A stretch of 49,879 nucleotides of DNA from CAIWHR01 sp039915505 (lineage in GTDB: Bacteria > Pseudomonadota > Gammaproteobacteria > Burkholderiales > Casimicrobiaceae), in assembly GCA_039915505.1 (NCBI GenBank), contig JBDSND010000029.1, positions 1 through 49,879 on the forward strand, given 5' to 3'. A program made the translations under genes and the position numbers. Shown one piece after another: positions 46,060-49,879 of the stretch. Positions within the stretch are counted from its first letter, which is position 1. The number at the start of each line of letters is the position of its first letter. The notes beneath the pieces are model-generated. The model saw only the letters and a list, made by a program, of their open reading frames with translations, had not been told where the DNA came from and searched no databases.

Positions 46060-47181
46060 CTAGCGCTGGACCGGCGGGGCGATTTCCCGGCCGAGCTCAC
46101 GCCGCAGGAACTCGTGGAAGTGCTGCATCCCATCCTCGAGCGGCGACTGGTACGGCCCCTCCTCGCTACGTCCCTGGCGATAGAGCGCCGCGCGCCCGGC
46201 GTCCATGCGCCGTGCGATCTCGTCGTCTTCCACGGCGGTCTCGAGGTAGGCCGCCTGCTCGGCCTCGACGAACTCACGCTCGAACAGCGCGATCTCCTCG
46301 GGATAGTAGAACTCGACCACGTTGGTGGTCCGGTCGATGCCCCGCGGGATGAGCGTGCTCACGATCAGCACGTGGGGATACCACTCGAGCATGATGTTAG
46401 GGTAGTAGACCATCCAGATCGCGCCATGCTTCGGCACTTCGCCCCGGTAGTACGCGAGCACGGCCTTGTGCCAGCGCTCGTAAGCATGGGTGCCGGGCTT
46501 GGCAAGGCCGTTGTTGATGCCGACCGTCTGGACCGAATACCACTCGCCGAACTGCCACGCGAGGTCGGAGCAGGTCACGAACTGCCCGAGGCCAGGATGG
46601 AACGGTTGGACGTGATAGTCCTCCAGGTAGACCTCGATGAAGGTCTTCCAGTTGTAGTCGCATTCCTTGATCTCGACCCGGTCGAGCACGTGGTTCGAGA
46701 AATCGAAGTCACGTAGCACAGACAGCCCGGCCAGGTCGTGACGCACGTCGCGCGGACCGTCGAACAGCAGGCCGTTCCAGTTCTGCATCGGCCAGCGGCC
46801 GAGGTTGAGGCACGGCTTGTCCGCGAAATGCGGCGCGCCGAGGAGCTCACCCTTGAGATCGTAGGTCCAGCGGTGGATCGGGCAGACGATGTTGCGCGCG
46901 TTACCGCGGCCTTCCAGCATGATCGCCTGGCGGTGCCGGCAGATGTTCGAGAGGAGCTCGACGCCCCGGGCGTTGCGCACCAGCGCTTGGGCATTGTCGC
47001 GCCAAGCGAGCGCATAGTAGTCGCCGGGATTGGGGACCATCAGCTCATGTCCGACGTACCCGGGCCCGTGCGGCAGCAGCAGGCGCGACTCGGCGTCGAA
47101 CACGCGCGGGTCGCAATAGGACGATACGGGGAGTTGCGAAATCGCCGGGCGCAGGCGATCCGCGGTCGCGAGATCGGACAT
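46060..47181 (-). CDS. Rieske-type ring-hydroxylating oxygenase alpha subunit
   Basis: A 373-residue oxygenase with a Rieske [2Fe-2S] domain (ICRHRQ ... VCPIHRW, about residues 80-105) and a non-heme iron domain (EVYLEDYHVQPFHPGL, two His, with the third ligand Asp probably in ETAVEDDEIARRM). ATG 47181 is chosen for its ribosome site GGAAGAGG; a longer frame starts at 47226. This family member is commonly found divergent from xseB-ispA in betaproteobacteria; the natural substrate is unknown, and no ferredoxin or reductase gene adjoins it. Confidence 0.9.
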   Translation of the reverse strand: MSDLATADRLRPAISQLPVSSYCDPRVFDAESRLLLPHGPGYVGHELMVPNPGDYYALAWRDNAQALVRNARGVELLSNICRHRQAIMLEGRGNARNIVCPIHRWTYDLKGELLGAPHFADKPCLNLGRWPMQNWNGLLFDGPRDVRHDLAGLSVLRDFDFSNHVLDRVEIKECDYNWKTFIEVYLEDYHVQPFHPGLGQFVTCSDLAWQFGEWYSVQTVGINNGLAKPGTHAYERWHKAVLAYYRGEVPKHGAIWMVYYPNIMLEWYPHVLIVSTLIPRGIDRTTNVVEFYYPEEIALFEREFVEAEQAAYLETAVEDDEIARRMDAGRAALYRQGRSEEGPYQSPLEDGMQHFHEFLRRELGREIAPPVQR

Positions 47182-47324
47182 CAGCCTCTTCCTTTCAGTG
47201 CAGGTTTCACCAACCCAACCCAACAACCCGGGAGGTGCAGCTGGTCGTCAAGACCACCACCCGGACCGCTTTGCTAAGTCGGCCGCACGAATGAAACGTT
47301 AAGGCCGCGTCGCTAAAACGTGCT

Positions 47325-47354
47325 ATTATATAGGGCCGGCGTCGAAAAGGTCAA
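47325..47354 (-). promoter_or_regulatory. Sigma-70-type promoter for the Rieske oxygenase gene
   Basis: On the minus strand TTGACC (47354-47349) and a perfect TATAAT (47330-47325) are separated by 18 bases. Transcription would start near 47318 and give a leader of about 137 bases before ATG 47181. The remainder of the 396-base divergent region (47182-47577) shows nothing else I recognise apart from AT-rich TTTTCGCATGATTTTCTCTG (47365-47384), which may hold the promoter for xseB. Confidence 0.65.
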
Positions 47355-47577
47355 TCTCTTTGCCGTTTTCGCATGATTTTCTCTGCCGATTCCGCGCGAT
47401 TTTCTGTCCGAAACGAAGGGTGGAGTGGCAGAAGCACCTACCCGCCTGCAGTCGTGCAGCGAGAATCTCGCCGCACCGGGAAAATCGTCACCCGTCCCGC
47501 CACGCCTCCTTGTCGCCGTGCCCACCAGGATCCTTTCCGACGGCGCCAGACGCGCTTCCCGGCATGCCATAGCATCC

Positions 47578-47817
47578 ATGACCTCCGATTCCCCCGCTAG
47601 TTTCGAAGCAGCCCTCACCGAGCTTGAAAAAATCGTCGCGACCATGGAGGGCGGGCAGTTGCCGCTGAAGGAATCACTGGCCGCGTACGAGCGGGGCGCA
47701 GCGTTGCTGCAGTTCTGCCAGAACGCGCTGCGCGATGCCCAGCAGCAGGTTCAGGTGCTCGAAAAGGGCGTCCTGAAATGCTTCGAGCCCGACGCCTCGA
47801 CCGGTGATGAATCCTGA
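47578..47817 (+). CDS. xseB: Exodeoxyribonuclease VII small subunit
   Basis: A 79-residue helical protein with the family pattern SFEAALTELEKIVATMEGGQLPLKESLAAYERGAALLQFCQNAL. It is the small subunit that, with XseA, degrades single-stranded DNA. The longer open frame upstream has no ribosome site. It overlaps ispA by 11 bases, the standard xseB-ispA arrangement. Confidence 0.95.
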   Translation: MTSDSPASFEAALTELEKIVATMEGGQLPLKESLAAYERGAALLQFCQNALRDAQQQVQVLEKGVLKCFEPDASTGDES

Positions 47818-48694
47818 CCTCGCGTGGCCCGTCTGGGCGAGCGAGCGCCAGCAGCGAATCGAGCATGTTCTTGGCAATGCGTTGCCCCCGGCTGATCGCA
47901 TCCCAACGGACCTGCACGCCGCCATGCGCCATGCGGTGCTCGGTGGCGGTAAGCGGGTGCGTCCGCTGCTTGCGTATGCGGCCGGGGAGCTGGGCGGCGC
48001 GGACCCTGGGAGGGTCGATGCCGTGGCCGCGGCATTGGAGCTGATGCACGCTTATTCGCTCGTCCATGACGATCTGCCCTGCATGGACGACGATGCGTTG
48101 CGGCGGGGCAAGCCGACCTGTCACGTTGCGTTCGGCGAAGCCACCGCACTCCTCGCCGGCGATGCGTTGCAGTCGCTTGCCTTCGGCGTGCTCGCCCGTG
48201 GCCCGGGCGCGGATCCGGCCGGTGCCTGCGCCCTGCTGGCCGAGATGGCCGGTCCCGCCGGCATGGCCGGGGGCCAGGCGATTGACCTGGCTGCGGTCGG
48301 GAACGTGCTTACCGTGGAGGCGCTCGAGACCATGCATCGCATGAAGACCGGCGCCTTGATCCGCGCTGCCGTGCGGCTCGGGGCCGGTGCTGCCGCACCC
48401 CTGCCGCCCAGCCTCGCAACCGCACTCGACGCGTACGCCGATGCGGCGGGGCTCGCCTTCCAGGTCATCGACGACGTGCTCGACGTCGAAGGATCGGCGG
48501 CGTCGCTCGGTAAGACGGCGGGCAAGGACGCGGCGCAGAACAAGCCGACGTTCGTATCGATCCTCGGCCTGCCGGCCGCCCGGGCTCGGGCGGCCGCGCT
48601 GCGCGCCGACGCCCAGGCCGCGCTCGCGCCTTTCGGCTCGGCGTCGCGGCGCCTCGTGGAACTCGCCGACTGGATCGTCGATCGCACGCACTGA
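47807..48694 (+). CDS. ispA: Farnesyl diphosphate synthase (polyprenyl synthetase)
   Basis: A 295-residue (E,E)-prenyl transferase making geranyl and farnesyl diphosphate from IPP and DMAPP. First aspartate-rich motif DDLPCMDDD, second DDVLD, GGGKRVRPLL for IPP binding, MKTGALIRAAVRLG near the middle. Start ATG 47807; GTG 47804 immediately before it is an alternative. The following gene in related operons is dxs, reduced here to a remnant, so the operon no longer supplies its own DXP-pathway entry enzyme. Confidence 0.96.
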   Translation: MNPDLAWPVWASERQQRIEHVLGNALPPADRIPTDLHAAMRHAVLGGGKRVRPLLAYAAGELGGADPGRVDAVAAALELMHAYSLVHDDLPCMDDDALRRGKPTCHVAFGEATALLAGDALQSLAFGVLARGPGADPAGACALLAEMAGPAGMAGGQAIDLAAVGNVLTVEALETMHRMKTGALIRAAVRLGAGAAAPLPPSLATALDAYADAAGLAFQVIDDVLDVEGSAASLGKTAGKDAAQNKPTFVSILGLPAARARAAALRADAQAALAPFGSASRRLVELADWIVDRTH

Positions 48695-48765
48695 GCTGGC
48701 TAATCCGACCACCCGACTACGAATCCAGTTCACCCGACCGCCGACCGAGCCTGCTCGAGTTGCCC

Positions 48766-48926
48766 ATGTACCCCTTGCTTGACACGGTCGACGATCCTGC
48801 CGCCCGACGCCTTCCTTGATCATGGCGATCCCGCCACCATCTTGGCAGGGTGTTGGCTGGACGCGGCCGGCATCGCCGCCGCGGTGCACCACCGGTTCGG
48901 GCAGCGGCGGCTCGACAGCGACTTAA
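48766..48926 (+). pseudogene. dxs: Remnant of dxs (1-deoxy-D-xylulose-5-phosphate synthase), internally deleted
   Basis: ATG 48766 begins MYPLLDTVDDPAARRLP, then TGA at 48817. This matches the Dxs N-terminus of betaproteobacteria (M-Y-x-L-L-x-T-x-x-x-P-A-x-x-R-R-L). In another frame, from about 48800, comes LPPDAFLDHGDPATILAG and CWLDAAGIAAAVHHRFG, the Dxs C-terminal signature (FxDHGDPA...LDAAGI). So 17 N-terminal and about 35-40 C-terminal residues survive, about 1.7 kb is missing and the join is out of frame near 48795-48805. Usual position in xseB-ispA-dxs-folE2. Deletion or assembly collapse cannot be told apart here. Confidence 0.75.
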
Positions 48927-48966
48927 ACCGGCCGCATAGTCACCCATCATCGGCCGCCGACTGTTC

Positions 48967-49059
48967 CAAGTCCCAGTCCCACTTTCCACGCCGCCCTTTC
49001 CACCTCCCACGTCCAACTTTCCACGTCCCACTTTCCACGTCCCACGTTCCACGCCACCC
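48967..49059. repeat. Degenerate tandem repeat with TTCCACGTCCCAC-type units
   Basis: About six imperfect units of 13-20 bases (CCACTTTCCACGTC core) run from the end of the dxs remnant directly to the ATG of folE2 at 49060. The second half (49008-49059) is more regular than the first. There is no purine-rich ribosome site between repeat and start. Reverse strand reads GACGTGGAAAGTGG. Confidence 0.85.
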
Positions 49060-49878
49060 ATGAACCGACCCGAACTGCCCCAACATCTCATCCCGATCGC
49101 CGACGTGCAATCCGCGCCGGATCACCGCGAGCTCGACATCGACCAGGTCGGCATCAAGGGCTTGCGCTACCCGCTGCTGTTCGCCGATGGCGACACCGCC
49201 GCGCAGCCCACCATTGCCGTATGCAACGTGTACGTGCGCCTGCCCCAGGACCGCAAGGGCACTCACATGTCGCGCCTGGTGGCATTGCTCGAGGCAAGGA
49301 CCGCTGCCGGCGAGCCACCGCTCACCGTCGCCAATCTGCGCAACCTGCTCGAGGCGCTGGTGGTTCTGCTCGAAGCCCCCGGCGGGCGGATCGAGATCGC
49401 GTTCCCGTTCTTCATCCGCAAGACGGCGCCGGTGTCCGGGGTCGCGAGTCTCCTCGACTACGAGGCCAAGCTCGTCGGCGAGTTGGAGGACCGCGTCTAC
49501 CGCCAGACCGTCACGGTGAGCGCGCCGGTCACGTCGCTGTGCCCGTGCTCCAAGGAAATCTCGGAATATGGCGCGCACAACCAGCGTTCCCTCATCACCA
49601 TCACGGCGCGCGAGAAAGCGCCGGTGAGCCTCACCGAGCTCATCCGGGTCGCTGAGGAGGAGGCCTCCTGCGAGCTCTTCGGCATCCTGAAGCGAGCGGA
49701 CGAGAAGTACGTGACCGAGCGGGCCTACAACAATCCGCGCTTCGTCGAGGACCTGGTGCGTGGCGTCGCGAGTCGGCTGCAGACCGATGCCCGCCTCGAG
49801 GCCTTCAGTGTCGAAGCGGAAAACTTCGAGTCCATCCACAACCACTCGGCGTACGCCCGCATCGCCCGCGGACTGTAG
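49060..49878 (+). CDS. folE2: GTP cyclohydrolase FolE2
   Basis: A 272-residue type IB GTP cyclohydrolase that makes dihydroneopterin triphosphate for folate. The conserved cysteine of the metal site is in SLCPCSKEISEYGAHNQRS. FPFFIRKTAPVSG and CNVYVRLPQDRKGTHMSRLVALLE are family segments, and the C-terminal FESIHNHSAYARIARG matches FolE2. The start ATG abuts the minisatellite with no ribosome site. The gene stops 1 base before the window end. Together with folK (33172) it belongs to folate synthesis. Confidence 0.95.
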   Translation: MNRPELPQHLIPIADVQSAPDHRELDIDQVGIKGLRYPLLFADGDTAAQPTIAVCNVYVRLPQDRKGTHMSRLVALLEARTAAGEPPLTVANLRNLLEALVVLLEAPGGRIEIAFPFFIRKTAPVSGVASLLDYEAKLVGELEDRVYRQTVTVSAPVTSLCPCSKEISEYGAHNQRSLITITAREKAPVSLTELIRVAEEEASCELFGILKRADEKYVTERAYNNPRFVEDLVRGVASRLQTDARLEAFSVEAENFESIHNHSAYARIARGL

Positions 49879-49879
49879 G

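Noticed and set aside
47615..48892. Minus-strand frame of 425 codons opposite xseB-ispA
   Set aside because: Antisense to two well-supported genes with conserved motifs.

Overview
The window is high-GC DNA from a betaproteobacterium, most likely of the Burkholderiales/Rhodocyclales type. This is inferred from conserved gene neighbourhoods (pcnB-folK-deoxynucleoside kinase-panC; icd-cspA-clpS-clpA; a Rieske oxygenase divergent from xseB-ispA-[dxs]-folE2) and from protein signatures, not from any rRNA gene. I saw no rRNA, tRNA, CRISPR array, insertion sequence, integrase or phage gene. The layout is dense chromosomal DNA with a few accessory patches.

Layout: 1-4859 is a polar amino-acid ABC uptake operon (minus strand), divergent from a DapA-family aldolase and a GntR/FCD regulator; a further gene beginning MKITAIK runs off the left edge. 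5088-11624 is a five-gene oligopeptide/nickel-type ABC importer preceded by an isochorismatase-family hydrolase. 11686-15210 is a patch of small genes: a DedA membrane protein, two divergent paralogous stand-alone receiver proteins, a CsbD-like protein with a clear terminator, a hypothetical protein and a HicB-like protein. 15480-17863 holds an SDR and an acyl-CoA synthetase-like enzyme, convergent with an MFS transporter that follows dnaE. 22649-25061 has a minisatellite, a small lipoprotein, an alpha/beta hydrolase and a DMT transporter. 25138-31565 encodes an ABC export system (adaptor, ATPase, two FtsX-type permeases) split by an inverted FimV-like gene. 31620-35777 is housekeeping (panC, deoxynucleoside kinase, folK, pcnB, rluE-like). 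35920-40577 is icd, a cold-shock gene, clpS and clpA. 40695-42304 is a sulfide dehydrogenase-like flavoprotein with its cytochrome c. 42959-45108 is isocitrate lyase and thpR; 45127-47181 a DMT transporter and a Rieske oxygenase; 47578-49878 xseB, ispA, a dxs remnant and folE2.

The most unusual observation is at 48766-48926. Where the betaproteobacterial operon normally carries dxs (1-deoxy-D-xylulose-5-phosphate synthase, about 1.9 kb), only about 160 bases remain. They encode a Dxs-like N-terminus (MYPLLDTVDDPA...) joined out of frame to a Dxs-like C-terminus (...FLDHGDPA...LDAAGI...). It reads as an internal deletion of dxs or an assembly collapse. A degenerate minisatellite follows it and runs up to the folE2 start codon.

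Two other minisatellites with unrelated units (22649-22798 and 29071-29164) also lie immediately upstream of genes. Together with the split ABC exporter and the paired receivers, these are the main second-look items. I did not find a convincing wholly new multi-gene system; functional assignments below rest on motifs and family resemblance seen by eye.
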